DNA of 64,000 bases from Megascapheus bottae. Lineage: Eukaryota; Chordata; Mammalia; Rodentia; Geomyidae. This document shows positions 47,545 through 59,159 of this stretch, piece after piece. The notes beneath the pieces are model-generated. The model searched no databases and was not told the origin of the DNA. It saw only the letters and a list, made by a program, of their open reading frames with translations. How positions within the stretch are numbered: position 1 is the first letter of the stretch; the number at the start of each line of letters is the position of its first letter. The stretch lies in assembly GCA_024803745.1 (NCBI GenBank), contig JANJXV010000100.1, positions 1,488,001 through 1,552,000 on the forward strand, given 5' to 3'. The translations under genes and the position numbers were made by a program.

Positions 47545-47895
47545 AAAAAGAATGGAAGCCATCATGCTGGCTCACAACTTAATTTCAGCTACTTAGGAGG
47601 CTCAGCGCTTAGGATCACAGGTCAAAGCCAACCAGGGCCCTACAGTGTGTGAGATCAAACTCTGTGAACATACAAGGACTGTAAGAGGAATCTCACTGCC
47701 TGGGAATGTAGCCTAATGGTAGAGTTTTCACCTAGAATGCATGAAGACCTAGGTTCTATTCACCGGTACCGCATAGTCAGAAAAAAGCTAGAAGTGGCGC
47801 TGTGTCTCAAGAGGCAGAGCACTCACCTTGGCAAGCGAGTCCAACGAAAATGTCTAAGCCCTGAGTCCAAGCCCTAGGACTGTGAAAAAGAAAAA
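47545..47895 (+). mobile_element. Geo remnant followed by IDL SINE
   Basis: A shortened Geo (catgctggctcacaactt ... caaagccaacc) then a good plus-strand IDL (gcctgggaatgtagcctaat ... aagtggcgctgtgtctc ... ctgagtccaagccc) with a poly-A tail. The paralogue is at 62705-63060. Confidence 0.8.
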
Positions 47896-48304
47896 AAAAG
47901 AGCAATCTTACTTAAGTAACAAGGAATGTACCCTATATTTATACAGACTGAAAAATTCATTAAGAAATTAGAAAATATGTATAAAGTGCATAATTTCTTT
48001 TGTGTGTTGGCACTGGGTCTTCAACTGAGTGCTTCAGCTCTATCCCTGACCTTTCTGCTCAAGGCTAGCATTCTGCCAATGCAGCCCCAAATCAACTATC
48101 TTCAATTGAGATATAAGCGATGAATATTTCAGGGTGCTTCATGAAAAACATTTTTATAAATTGAAACTTTCAACACAGTCTTATTTTAGTATGAATGTTG
48201 AGATGGGAAGAGACAGAAAAAGTGAAATGTTTCCTGATCCCCATAGAGAAGTGACTCAGCAGAACCACTGTGGTCTGCAGGCTTCTTTGTGACTTTTGTT
48301 TGCT
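47896..48304. other. Unassigned, with a SINE scrap
   Basis: Contains a minus-strand SINE scrap at about 47995-48095 ('cactgggtcttcaactgag', 'ctgctcaaggctagc'); the rest is AT-rich with no recognised feature. Confidence 0.5.
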
Positions 48305-48525
48305 TGTTTGATTTTTGTCAATTGTGGGGCTTGAACTCTGGGCCTGGGCACTCTCCCTGAGCTCTTCAGCTCAAGGCTAGTGCTTTAATCTGTGAGCCAC
48401 AGTGCCACTTCTGGTTTTTCTGGCAGTTAACTGGGTACTTTGGCTGGCTTTAAACTTTGATTCTCAGATGTTAGCCTCCTGAGTAGCTAAGATTATAGGT
48501 GTGAGGTACCATCACCAGGCTGCTG
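48305..48525 (-). mobile_element. Geo-type SINE monomer
   Basis: Minus strand, well preserved: 'ggggcttgaactctgggcc', 'gagctcttcagctcaaggc', 'cctgagtagctaagatt'. The paralogue is at 63470-63690. The following 48526-48880 shows no clear element beyond weak SINE similarity. Confidence 0.85.
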
Positions 48526-48884
48526 CTCTGTTACTATGCAGGTTCTGGATCAAGAACTTCAAGTTCTTACTTCAATTTTTTCTTCTCTTGCCTGATACTC
48601 TGCCATTTGAACGAAGCCCCAGTTCCTGGTCTTTGTTGGTTAATGAGAGATATTATGATTTTCTAATATTCAGAGCAATGATTATAAAACCCAGCATTTT
48701 ACTTACTTGAATAAATTAAGAGACAGGACCTAGTGAGATGGAAAACAAAATTTTTTTCAAGTTGCTATCCTGTTCTAATGCATAAGTCTGGCTATTTTGC
48801 TTACACACAAATATATATTTTACCAGTTTCTACTCTATTTTTGCTTAGCTTAAAACCACCACTGCCATTTCATAGATTTTGTTG

Positions 48885-49155
48885 TTGTTGTTTGCGGTGC
48901 TTGAACTCTGTGCCTGGGCTGTTCCTCAGATCTTCAGTTCAATGCCAGTGCTCTACTACTTTTGATTTGGCCAGTCCTGGGCTTGAACTCAGGGACTGAG
49001 CATTGTCCTTATATTTTCTCAAGGCTAGGGCTCTACCACTTCAGCCTCAGCAACACTTCCAGCATTTTTCTATGTATGTGGCATTGAGGAATTGAACCCA
49101 GGTCTTTGTGCATGCTAGGCAAGCACTCTACCACTAGGCCAAACTCCCAGCACAA
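48885..49155 (-). mobile_element. SINE fragment plus IDL SINE
   Basis: A short Geo-like piece (to about 48955) is followed by a minus-strand IDL: 'ccagtcctgggcttgaac', 'tttttctatgtatgtgg', 'catgctaggcaagcactc'. Confidence 0.8.
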
Positions 49156-49189
49156 AATTATTCATCATTACTATTAGCTATCTTCTTTT

Positions 49190-49425
49190 TTTATTATTGA
49201 TTCGTCATGGTGCTTGGACTTTGGGCCTGGACACTGTCCCTGAGCACTTCAGCTCAAGGCTAGCGCTCTTCCTCTACAGCTCCACTTTTGGTTTCTGGTA
49301 GTTAATTGGTGATGTAAGTCTCACAAACATATGTGTCCATACTGGCTTTGGGCTTTGAACCAAGATCCTCCAATCTCAGCCTCCATAGAAGCTAGAATTA
49401 CATGCTTCAGCCATCAGTGCCTGAC
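49190..49425 (-). mobile_element. Geo-type SINE monomer
   Basis: Minus strand: 'gagcacttcagctcaaggc', 'gttaattggtgatgtaag', 'cttcagccatcagtgcctg'. It has a small local repeat, 'tggctttgggctttg'. Confidence 0.8.
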
Positions 49426-49433
49426 TGTTTGAT

Positions 49434-49494
49434 GTCTCTGTCTCTGTCTCTCTGTCTCTGTCTGTCTCTGTCTGTCTGCCTCTCTCTCTCTGTC

Positions 49495-49576
<82 letters not shown>
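49434..49576. repeat. (TCTG)n / (TC)n microsatellite
   Basis: About 140 bp: TCTCTG-type repeats passing into a pure TC tract, directly against the next SINE. Confidence 0.95.
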
Positions 49577-49578
<2 letters not shown>

Positions 49579-49870
49579 GGTTGTAAGACTTTAATTGTGC
49601 ACCTGGGCAGTGTCCCTGGGCTCTTCAGGTGAAGGCTACAACCTTAAACACCTTGAGCCACAGTGTCACTTCTGGTTTTCTGGTGCTTAAGTGGAAGTAA
49701 CAGTTTCATGGACTTTAGTGTCTGGCCTGGCTTTGAACTGTGATACTCAGAACCCAACCTCCTGAGATCATTTCCAGCTTTTTTTTTGGTGTAAGTGGTA
49801 CAGAGTAATTGAACACAGGGCTTTGTGCATACTAGGCAAGCAAACTACCACTAGTGTACACTCCAGCCTT
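49577..49870 (-). mobile_element. Geo SINE followed by an IDL 5' piece
   Basis: Minus-strand Geo (to about 49765) lacking its last block, followed by the tRNA-like end of an IDL ('gcatactaggcaagcaaac'). Confidence 0.75.
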
Positions 49871-49884
49871 AGATAAGTGCTTTC

Positions 49885-50112
49885 TTTTTCTTTTTCCATT
49901 TTTCAATCATGGGGCTTGAACTCTGGGCCTGGATGTTTACCTTAAGCTCTTCAGCTCAAGGCAAGAGCTCTACCACTTGAGGCACATTGTCATTTTGAAT
50001 TTTCTGGATTATTTGGAAATAAGATTCTCACAGATTTTTATGCCTGGGCCATCTTTGAACCTCGATCCTCCAGGGTAGCTAGGATTACCAGGGTGAGCCA
50101 CCAGTCACGGGC
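49885..50112 (-). mobile_element. Geo-type SINE monomer
   Basis: Minus strand: 'catggggcttgaactctgg', 'agctcttcagctcaaggc', 'gggtagctaggattaccag'. A weaker SINE remnant follows at about 50125-50270. Confidence 0.85.
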
Positions 50113-50364
50113 ATTAAATTATTATTTTTTCCATGTTCTATGTCTTCAACTCATGGCCAGAGCACTGTCCTAGGGCTTGCTCAAGGATAGCACTTTACTT
50201 CAGCCAGCCAACTCCCGGTCCAAATAGGCCACTCTTGAAGCTAGAATTACAGAGATCTGCCATAATACTGGCATGTCGTTATCTAAGTATATAATTTTTC
50301 TTCTATTTTTGATGGCTTTTCCTTAGTGTACATATTTCCTACATATTTTATGGAAAACTTCCTT

Positions 50365-50575
50365 CCCACTGGGGCCATAAGTTAAGCCTAGTGGAAGAGT
50401 TCTTGCCGAGCATGAATGAAGACCCAAGTTCAATTCCTCAGCTCATCATAGATAAAAAAAGATAAAAGTGGTGCTGTGGCACATGTGATAGAACTTGCGC
50501 CTTAAGAATAAACAAAAACAAAAACAAGGATCGTGCTCAGGTCCTGAGTCTAAGCACAGTACTGGCAAAAAAAAA
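50365..50575 (+). mobile_element. IDL SINE
   Basis: Plus strand: 'aagcctagtggaagagttc', 'gacccaagttcaattcc', 'aaagtggtgctgtggc', ending in poly-A. Confidence 0.8.
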
Positions 50576-50599
50576 AATTCTGCCCAAAGTAGACATTAA

Positions 50600-50790
50600 A
50601 ACTTATTGTACTTTTCAAAAAATTTGTTGTCAAGGTGATATACAAAGAGATTGCTGTTACATACGTAATGAGTATATTTCTTGTAAACACTGTTACCCCC
50701 TCCACCCTTTTCTCTTTCCCATCCCCTCAAGTCATAAATTTCATTTACAACAAATATATATCTATTTTCATTCCTGAAAAAAATAGTTTA
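50600..50790 (-). mobile_element. Interspersed repeat, same family as 43990-44405
   Basis: Shares 'gttacatacgtaatgag', 'tatttcttgtaaacac' and the following C/T-rich tract with the repeat at 43990. DNA from 50791 to 51054 is AT-rich without features. Confidence 0.45.
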
Positions 50791-51154
50791 AAATGTGTTC
50801 AAATAAATGATGTAGGTTGATATATTTATCAAATGGACTGCTTGAACTCTAAAATAATCATTCTAGGTATTTTTTCTCATAAAATTGTAGTAATGCTATA
50901 AAACTAATAAAAAAGGAATTTTAGTTATTAATTTCTTATGTTTTACCTTTAACATTATTACACTAAGCATACTATTTATGGTATTAATACAGACAGCATG
51001 AAATATGATTATGTAACAAAATTAAATGATTCAAAATAGTAAGGTTGGGGGCCAGTAGTTTGGCTTGGTGGCACACACCCTGGACTGGCAAAAAAGAAGT
51101 AGGGTTAGATAAAACAGATTTATTTCCAAATGTGTGGAAAATGGTATGATTTCT

Positions 51155-51345
51155 TGTTTGGCTAGTCCTGGGGCTTGAACTGAGGGACCAGGAACTGTCC
51201 TTGGCCACATTGGTTCAAGGGTGGCACTCTGACACCTGAGCCACAGTGCCCCATCTGCTTTTTCTGTGTATGCAGTGCCGAGGAATTGAATCAAGGTCTT
51301 CTTGTATACTAGGCGAGCTCTCTACAACTAGGCCACATTCACAGC
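51155..51345 (-). mobile_element. IDL SINE (with a plus-strand scrap at 51055-51110)
   Basis: Minus strand: 'agtcctggggcttgaactg', 'cacctgagccacagtgcc', 'tatactaggcgagctctc'. A short plus-strand SINE scrap with an apparent internal deletion lies just to the left. Confidence 0.8.
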
Positions 51346-51353
51346 CAAAGTAG

Positions 51354-51669
51354 ATTTTTGATGCTATTGTGGAGTTTTAATTTTCTTAAATATTTGTACA
51401 AAGCACAATGGATATATAAACAGACTTGAACTCACAGTACAGAGTCCCACATAATATTACAGTTACTCTGGCACTTCTCCCGATTGACAAAACACATTTC
51501 CAGGCATCTGCACTGTCCTTAAGCTTTGGTAGCTGACTTGTCTTTCCATGGAGGCCTGGCCTGGATTCCTGGTGATTCCATGCATTTCATAGTTTCCTGT
51601 ATATCCAGTAAGGTTGTCTTCTATGGGACAAGACCTGTCTGGTTTTTGGCCCACCCAGGACCTATGTGT
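51354..51669 (-). pseudogene. Possible processed-pseudogene 3' end, unrecognised parent
   Basis: On the minus strand from 51669 a frame reads KPDRSCPIEDNLTGYTGNYE, later QVSYQSLRTVQMPGNVFCQS, to a TAA at 51463. About 110 bp of UTR-like DNA follows, ending near 51354. Composition and ending differ from the SINE/LINE surroundings. I do not recognise the parent protein. The 5' side is cut off by the segmental-duplication junction. It could also be a chance frame. Confidence 0.35.
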
Positions 51670-51887
51670 CTCACGGCCCAAGGTCCAAGCCCCATGACTT
51701 TCCCCACTACCCCACAAAAAAAAGGGAAAAAAATTGGAGATTGGAGAGGATTTTCTGAGAAGAATATATAGAAATAGTAGTTCAAAATGTAGAAAGAAGT
51801 TCAATATTATCAGTCATGAGAAAAAATTACAATGAAATCATTACTTTAAATATGTTAATATAAATATAGTTTTAAACAAAAAGATCT

Positions 51888-51927
51888 ACATACACACACA
51901 CAAACACAAACACACACACACACGCAT
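51888..51927. repeat. (CA)n microsatellite, copy II
   Basis: Paralogue of the tract at 4706-4745. The DNA from 51928 to 52582 matches 4746-5399 and holds no gene. Confidence 0.9.
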
Positions 51928-52582
51928 AGAAAAAAACAACTTTCAAAGTCTAACTATTACTGGGAAGATAGTGAGAAGAAATAGAACATAGGAATAGTTC
52001 TTCAAGGAATATAAAACAATCAAAAATTGCGTGGAGAGTGCTAAAAAAGTACTAAATATAGAATTACATAGAAATATGGTCCAACACTTCTATTTCTAGA
52101 TTTGTACCTAACGGAAGAGAAAGCAGAGACTAGAACAAATATGTGGAGAATCCATTCACAACTATTAATAATAATCAAAAGATAGAAATATGCAAAACAA
52201 TGCATTGAAAAGGAAGAACATTTTACTATATTTTACAGATGAATCTTGATTACAGTAAACTAAAAATACAGCAGTCATAAAGGAAGAGCTAGGGTATGTT
52301 TTCCCTTCCAGAGCTTCCAAGGATCAACAAACCCTTAGAGCCAAAAAGCACGATGGTTCCAGAGAATGGAGAAGAGAGGAACAGGAGCTGAATGGTTAAT
52401 GATTATACATGGAAGATGAAAATTCCTCTAGAAGGGTAGAATGAAGAGAGAACTGTACCCTAAACAATGGTTATGTAGCCACACAGGATGGGACACACCT
52501 ATACTCCCTGATCTTGGGAAACTCAAGAAGGATTTCTAGCCATCCTGGATGCATGGAAAGATCTATCATAAAAACTAATGTG

Positions 52583-53030
52583 GAGGGGCTGGGAGTTTGG
52601 CATAGTTGTAGAGTGCTTGTATGAAGACGAAGGTTCAATTCCGCAGTACCACATACACAGAAAAAACCAGAAGTAGTGCTGTGGCTCAAGTAGAAGATCA
52701 CTAGGCTTGAGGAAAGCTGAAGGACAGTGCTCAGACCGAGTTCCAGCCAAAGGGCTTGTTTAAAAATAAACAGAAAGCTGAGCATGATGGGGTGGTGGCT
52801 CACTTCTATAATCCTAGCTACTCAGGAGGCTGAGATATGAGGATCAAGGTTTAAAGCCATCCTGGCACAAAAAGACCTGAGATTCTTATCTCCAATTTAC
52901 CTTTAGAAAATGGGAAGTGGGGCTTGGCTCCAGGGTAAGGTGGTACCCTGGAGCTGAAGAGCTCAGGGATAGTGCCCAGGCTGAGTTCAAGATCTATGAC
53001 CCACCAAAAAAAAACCAAAAAACAAAAAAT
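52583..53030 (+). mobile_element. IDL-Geo composite SINE, copy II
   Basis: Paralogue of 5400-5840. Its Geo 3' part keeps the normal 'gctcagggatagtgcccagg', showing that the version near 5790 was altered in copy I. Confidence 0.85.
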
Positions 53031-53462
53031 AATGTGGAAAAATTTGGATTCTGTGAATTTTATCAGGCATATAAATGTCTTTTTTTGCTGTTGAAATAAC
53101 AAATTGTTTGGAAACATTTTAAAAGTTTTTACCTACAAATGTACACTACAAATGGAATTAATAACAAACACAAAATATGCAAAAGATACAAATTATCACA
53201 ACATGGGTATCCTGCTTCTGTATCTTTTCACTGACTCCTGTTCAAATGAGTCACATATTCTGAATCATTTCTCCCAGTCGATATATGCCACACATGTTAG
53301 CTTGTACTGAACTTCTTGGGAAATCAAAAGCAAATACTAAGCAAATGTGTGTTAGATTTTGTCAACAGTGATATTTCAAATATAAATCCCTACTCATTGC
53401 ATTATTTAATATCAATGCCGGAATCTAACTTACACTGGCAGAATCTTCAATCTTTTGAGAAT

Positions 53463-53694
53463 CTTCAAAAGGGTGTGTAAATATTTAGGATCGTTATGTC
53501 TTCCTGGAGGAAAGATCCATTTAGTAGTACGTAGTCATCTTCTTTGTCTTTTCTTACTAATTTTAGTTTGAAGTCTATTGTATCTGTTATGAGGATGGCA
53601 ACTCCAGCCTGTTTATGGGGGCAGTTAGCTTGATAGAGTTTATTCCAACCTCTCACTTTCAAAAGATGATTGTTTTTGGGTAAGATGTGTCTCT
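53463..53694 (-). mobile_element. LINE-1 ORF2 endonuclease fragment, copy II
   Basis: Matches 6262-6486, including the break into AT-rich DNA at its left edge and the shared frameshift region. It stops abruptly at 'gatgtgtctctt' where a different LINE-1 tail begins. Confidence 0.85.
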
Positions 53695-54688
53695 TTTTTT
53701 ATTTTAATATATTTTTATTGTAATTAATAGAAGGGTTACATTATATTCACCAGATAGAAGGTGCATTACTTCACAAACATTGATACACTTTCTCATGTCT
53801 TGGTCCCCAGTTCCCTCTCCCCACCCCCAAACATCATCTTGTTTTACCCGCTTCCCTATCCTATTTCAAATAACCAAATATGCATATATACAATATATCA
53901 GACAATCAGGTGAAATACTGTAACAATATGAGTTAACCAAGAGACAGAAAAAGAGATGAGAGATAACATAGTACATTAAGGACAACCATCACTCATTATA
54001 TGGCTTTTGTTTCTATATCCTGGAGGTTCTTTCATTTAGCATCATATTATATGGCCTTATGTATCTAGGTTTTACTCTATTGTAAATCTCTGTTAGGTGA
54101 GCCCAAGGTTTCTACTGATAATGACCAATGAGACAAACCATTGAGCCTGTGTTCCTTTGGGTCTGGCTTACTTCACTTAGTATGATTTTTTCAAAGTCTT
54201 TCAATTTCTTTACAAATGGGGCAATGTTGTTCTTTCTGACAGCAGCATAGGATACCGTTGTGTATAAATACCACATCTTGTTGATCCACTCATCAACTGA
54301 GGGGCATCTGGACTGGTTCCATATCTTTGCTATGGTAAATAGTGCTGCAATGAATATTGTTGTGCTAGTGAATTTAGTATGTCCTTGTTTCTAGACAAGA
54401 GGGTAAATGTTGAGTAGTGGAATTTCTGGTTCATAGGGGAGCTCTATGTTTAGTCTTTTGAAGAATGCCATACTGTTTTTTCCATAGTGGTTGAAGGAGT
54501 TTGCACTCCCACCAACAGTGTAGTAGTGATCCCTTCTGGCCACATCCCCTCCAGCATCTGTTGTTATTAGATTTCTTGATCCTGGCCATTCTAACTGGAG
54601 TGAGGTAGAATCTTAGAGTTGTTTTGATTTGCATTTCTTTTATGGCCAGACATGTTGAGCATTTCTTCATGTGTCTGTACACCATGTA
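53695..54688 (-). mobile_element. LINE-1 3' end of another subfamily
   Basis: T-rich 3' end, 3'UTR and ORF2 C-terminus with [20 protein letters not shown] at 54685-54431. It is distinct from the array LINE-1 in the 3'UTR and absent from copy I. I found no clear target-site duplication, so it may have been brought in by rearrangement. Confidence 0.8.
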
Positions 54689-55128
54689 GGGTATTTATCT
54701 AGACATTTTCCTTATCTTTACAAAACATCTAGAAAATTGGGTCTAACTGCAGAGATTAGGTATTTTGTTTTAACTTTTGATTCGGCCCAAATCTTGAATA
54801 TTTAACTTAGATTTAGAAGCCAAATATAATGTTTTACATCATTGCCTTTTTCAAATTAAAAAATAAAAAAACAAAAACCTTCTGTGCTGGAGATGTGCTA
54901 GAGATTGAACCTAGGGCCTTTCATAAGTGAGTACATGCTGTACCTTGGAGAAACATTTCTATCCTTATATTATTTTCTTTCTGATATGTAAGTCCAGCTG
55001 CTAATGCTGAATGGATCAGAAACAAGTAGCAATTCAACTGGAATTTGCATTTCATCCTGGAATTCAGAGGGGAATGGAGACCCCTGGCTGAAGTTTTTCA
55101 CCTTTTCTTTTTCTTTTTTTCCATAATT
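54689..55128. other. Unassigned DNA between two LINE-1 ends
   Basis: No match in copy I. It contains a weak ID-like scrap ('gagattgaacctagggcc', about 54885-54950) and T-rich runs. It probably represents ancestral flank lost from copy I when the array joined the LINE-1 remnant at 42177. Confidence 0.5.
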
Positions 55129-57413
55129 CTTTTTTTTTAGATTTTTTATTGTAATTAGTAAAAGGTTTACATGATATTTGCCAGATAGAAGGTGCATTAA
55201 TTCACATACATTGATGCCCTTTCACACGTCTTGGTACCTGTTTCCCTCCCCCCCACACCCCCCTCCCGTCTTGGTTTTCCCCCCTTCCCTATCAAATTTC
55301 AAATATCCAAATACAAATAAATTCAATATATCAGATAACAAAGTGAGATACTATACCAATATGAGATAACCAAGGGACAGTAAAGGAGATGAGAGACAAC
55401 ATAGTACATTAAGGGCAACAATCATTCATTATATGGCTTTTGTTTCACTATCCTGGAGGTCCTTTCAATTCGCTTCACATTATATGTCCTTATGTATCAA
55501 GATTTTGCTCAATTGCAAATCTCTGCTAGTAGAGCCCAAGGTTTCTTCTGATTATGATGAATGAGGGAAACCATTGAGCCTACGTTCCTTTGAGTCTGGC
55601 TTACTTCACTTAATATGATTTTTCCTGAGTCTTTCCATTTCCTAAAAATTGGGGCGATGTCATTCTTTCTGACAGCAGCATAGAATTCCATTTTGTACAA
55701 ATACCACAACTTGTTGATCCACTCTTCAACTGAGGGACATCTGGGTTGGTTACATATCTTTGCTATGGTGAATAGTGCTGCAATGAACATTGTTGTGCTG
55801 GTAGGTTTAGTATGTCCTTGTTTCTGGGTGGTTGGGTAAATGCCAAGTGGTGGAATTGCTGGGTCATAGGGGAGGCCTATGTTTAGCCTTTTGAGGCACT
55901 GCCACACTGCTTTCCATAGTGGTTGAACGAGTTTGCACTCGCACCAACAGTGTAGTAGTGATCTCTCCTGGCCTCATCCCCTAAAGCATCTGTTGTCATT
56001 CATTTTCCTGATCCTGGCCATTCTAGATGGAGTGAGGTGGAATCTTAGAGTTGTTTTGATTTGAATTTCTTTTATGACCAGAGATGTTGAGCATTTCTTC
56101 ATGTGTCTATAGGCCATTTTTGTTTCTTCTTCAGAGAAGACTCTCTTTAAGTCTTTGGCCCATTCTTTAATGGGATGGGTGTTACTTTGGAGGTTAGTTT
56201 TGGAGTGATTCAATTTTTTGAGTTGTTGATATATTTTACATATGAGGCCTTTGTCCATTGTTTGGTTGGTGAAGATCTTCTCCCATTCTGTAAGCTTCCT
56301 GATTAGTTTACTAGATATATCCGTTGCCATACAAATGCTCTGCAGTTTAATGCAGTCCCACTTATTCAGCCTTTCTCTGATTTGTTGTGATTCTTGGTCC
56401 TTATTAAAAAAGTTTCGACCTGTGCCAAGGAGGCCTAGTGTATCTCCTATTCCTTCCTGTAAACTTTTCAGTGTGTCAGCGTTTACCTCCAGGTCTTTGA
56501 TCCATTTGGAGTTAATTCTAGTGCAAGGTGACAAAGAAGGACCCAACTTAGTTTTCCGCTGGTGCTTAACCAGTTCTGCCAGCACAACTTGTTGAAGAGG
56601 CTATCTTTCTTCCATTCTATTTTTTTTGGCTCCCTTGTCAAAGATTAGGTGGCCATAGGTCTGTGGTTTAATATCTGGGTCCGCAGTTCTATTCCATTGG
56701 ACTTCAGGCCTGTTCTTGTGCCCGAACCAAGCTGTTTTGAGAATTATAGCTCTGTAATAGAGTCTAAAGTTTGGAATTGAAATTCCTCCAGCGCTGTTCT
56801 TTCTGCTAAGAAGTGTTTTTGCTATACAGGGTCTTTTATTATTCCATATGAAATTTTGAATTGCCTCTTATATATCTTTAAAGAATGACATTGGGATGTT
56901 GATGGGTATTGCATTGAATTTGTAGATAGCCCTTGGCAAGATTGTTATTTTCACAATGTTGATTCTTCCAATCCAGGAGCATGGGAGGTTTTTCCATTTC
57001 CTCAGTTCTGCTTTAATTTCCTTTTTTAGGGTTTTAATGTTTTCATCTAAACGGTCCTTTACATTCTTAGTTAAGCTAATTGCTAGGTACTTTATTTTCT
57101 TTGAGGCTATTGTGAAAGGAGTTTCTTTCCTGATTATTGCCTCGTTCCTCTCACTGTTTGCGTAAAGGAAGGCAGTTGATTTGTGAGGGTTGATTTTATG
57201 GCTTGCTACCCTTCCAAAGCTTTGAATCAGCTCAAGGAGCTTGGGAGTAGAGTCTATAAGATTCTTTAAATACAGAATCATATCATCTGCAAAGAGGGAT
57301 AGTTTTATTTCCTCTTTCCCTACTTGGATCCCCTTTATGCTTGCTTCTTGCCTTATTGCACTGCCTAGGAATTCTAGTACTATGTTAAAAAGGAGTGGAG
57401 AGAGTGGGCATCC
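55129..57413 (-). mobile_element. LINE-1 copy 6, 5'-truncated, same subfamily as the array
   Basis: Covers the 3'UTR and ORF2 from its C-terminus to the RT core ([20 protein letters not shown] at 57281), truncated at 57413. Its 5' truncation point and right flank are the same as at 42242. ORF2 is broken: a base is lost near 56550 (caacttagttttc), and frames change near 55907-55974. At the site deleted in copies 1-3 it has the longer TAAAGG. Confidence 0.9.
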
Positions 57414-58697
57414 TGAATGCTACCCCTTAGCACTTTTATGCAAATCTTAGGCCTGTGGCATTTTAAGCACAATTCATCGCTCTGTTTTTTGCTGGTTAAT
57501 TAGAGGTAAAAATCTCATGGAATTTATTGCATGGCTGATTTTGAACTGGAATCCTCAGGTCTCAGATTATCTTGAGTAGCTAGGATTACAGTACTTTTAC
57601 AACCTGTATGCTCATACACATCGCTTCTGATCCAAACATTCATTGTTCAATTTAACTAACAAGATGTGAGGAAAGATGATTGACTGTAATTTACTAGATG
57701 GGCTTCTAGTGAGTATATATTTCCACTTCCACTCTGAAGCCAGGGAAATGTTTCTGGTACATGTTTCAACTATCTCCCAAAGAGGAAATTATGTGTGAGT
57801 ACGTTTGCTAGTATTTCATATAGGAGATGGACTTTGGTGTTTGGAACCTGTTGGGCAGAGTGTATCAGCTGGGCTGTGATAACACGATGATGTTTCAGAC
57901 AGGAATATTTTCATCCCTGACAAACTTAGTCCAGATCCTTGGATTTCAGGCCTTGAGTAGATAGAATTAAAAATGTGAGCTGCCACCACCACCTGGTTCA
58001 TTTTGGAAACCTTAATTGCTTCTCATTTGTTCCTTTCCTTTTTTGGAAGATTGATCTAAGGTGGCTGATTGTGCATCACAATGAAGTGATTGGCCTCAGG
58101 AATTGCAAATATTTGTTTCATCAGCACAGAATGAATGAAGTTGATCTAAACCCAATAGTATTTTACTTCTGATAATTAGGGAACTTACCTATATCATTTT
58201 TCCTTGCCTTTGCTTTCCCAAAGCAAGGAACATGTTTCTTAAAAACTATACTTCATGAGAATATAATAGTTAGAAGCTATCTTCTGCACACTTCAGAATA
58301 GTCCTTGCATTTATAAACTTATATTACAATATTAGGTAGAAGAATGGTGACTGTTAGTTTCATAACTATTTCATATGTTTTACTCTTTAAGGCTCATTAA
58401 CTCAAGAAGGGATTAAATACATTTAGATAATAGTAGAACATAGCTGCTGCTGATTTGATGTGTGTGCAGATGATACACAGATTTATTAGGATTACTCAAA
58501 AGTTTTCTTCAAATTTTCAGTAGTAGACTGCTATGCTAAGTGGAAGGTGATAGTAATGATGCTGAAATTCTATGAATCAGCTATGAAGCAGAATTTCAGG
58601 GGAGAGTATCTGCTAGGGACTTAATTTTTAAGACGCGTGTCAAGAATATTGAACTATAACACCAAATGATGGGGGACTCAGCGTCACATTTTGTTTG
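57414..58697. other. Right arm of copy II, mostly unassigned
   Basis: Paralogue of 42243-43524, with the same Geo scraps (about 57480-57600 and 57930-57998) and no gene. Confidence 0.55.
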
Positions 58698-59155
58698 TTT
58701 TATGCAAGTCCTGGGACTTGAACCCAGGGCCTGGGAACTGTCCTTAAATGTTTTTTTTTGCTTCAGGCTAGTGCTCTACCACTTGATCCAGAGCTCCACT
58801 CCCAGATTTTTGGTAATGAACTGTAAATCAGAATATCATGCAATTTGTTTGGGCTGGATTCAAACCTGATTCTGTGTAGATAGGATTCCAAGTGTGAGCG
58901 CACAGAGCCTGGCTAGTATCATTCATCATTCAAGTCATGGGACTGCAATTCTGCACCTGGGTCTTGTCACTGAGCTTTTCAGCTCAAGACTACTGCCCTA
59001 TCCCTTGAGCCATAGGGCCACTTCTGGGTTTCTGGTGTTTAATTGGAGATAAGAGTCACATGGACTTCAGTGCCCAGGCTGACTTTGAACTGATATCCTT
59101 GGATCCCAGCCTCTGAGTAGCTACATTTACAAGTGTGAGCCACCATAACCGGCTA
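58698..59155 (-). mobile_element. Two tandem Geo SINE monomers, copy II
   Basis: Paralogues of 43525-43745 and 43757-43986, with the same order and spacing. Confidence 0.8.
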
Positions 59156-59159
59156 AATT

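Larger units (their letters stand above)
4489..51669. repeat. Segmental duplication, copy I (about 47.18 kb)
   Basis: From 4489 rightward the sequence matches the DNA that begins again at 51670, in direct orientation. Its left part (4489-6486) aligns with 51670-53694. Its right part (42180-48838) aligns with 57350-64000. The junction shares the 9-mer ctcacggcc at 4489 and 51670. Copy I differs from copy II mainly in holding the expanded LINE-1 array. Extent is inferred from matched blocks compared by eye, so small rearrangements could be missed. Confidence 0.8.

Noticed and set aside
47693..47895. tRNA-like A and B box blocks
   Set aside because: They belong to tRNA-derived IDL SINEs with A-rich tails, not to a tRNA gene with a cloverleaf and anticodon arm.
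49402..49632. Open frame rich in Ser-Leu repeats
   Set aside because: It is a translation of the TC/TCTG microsatellite.
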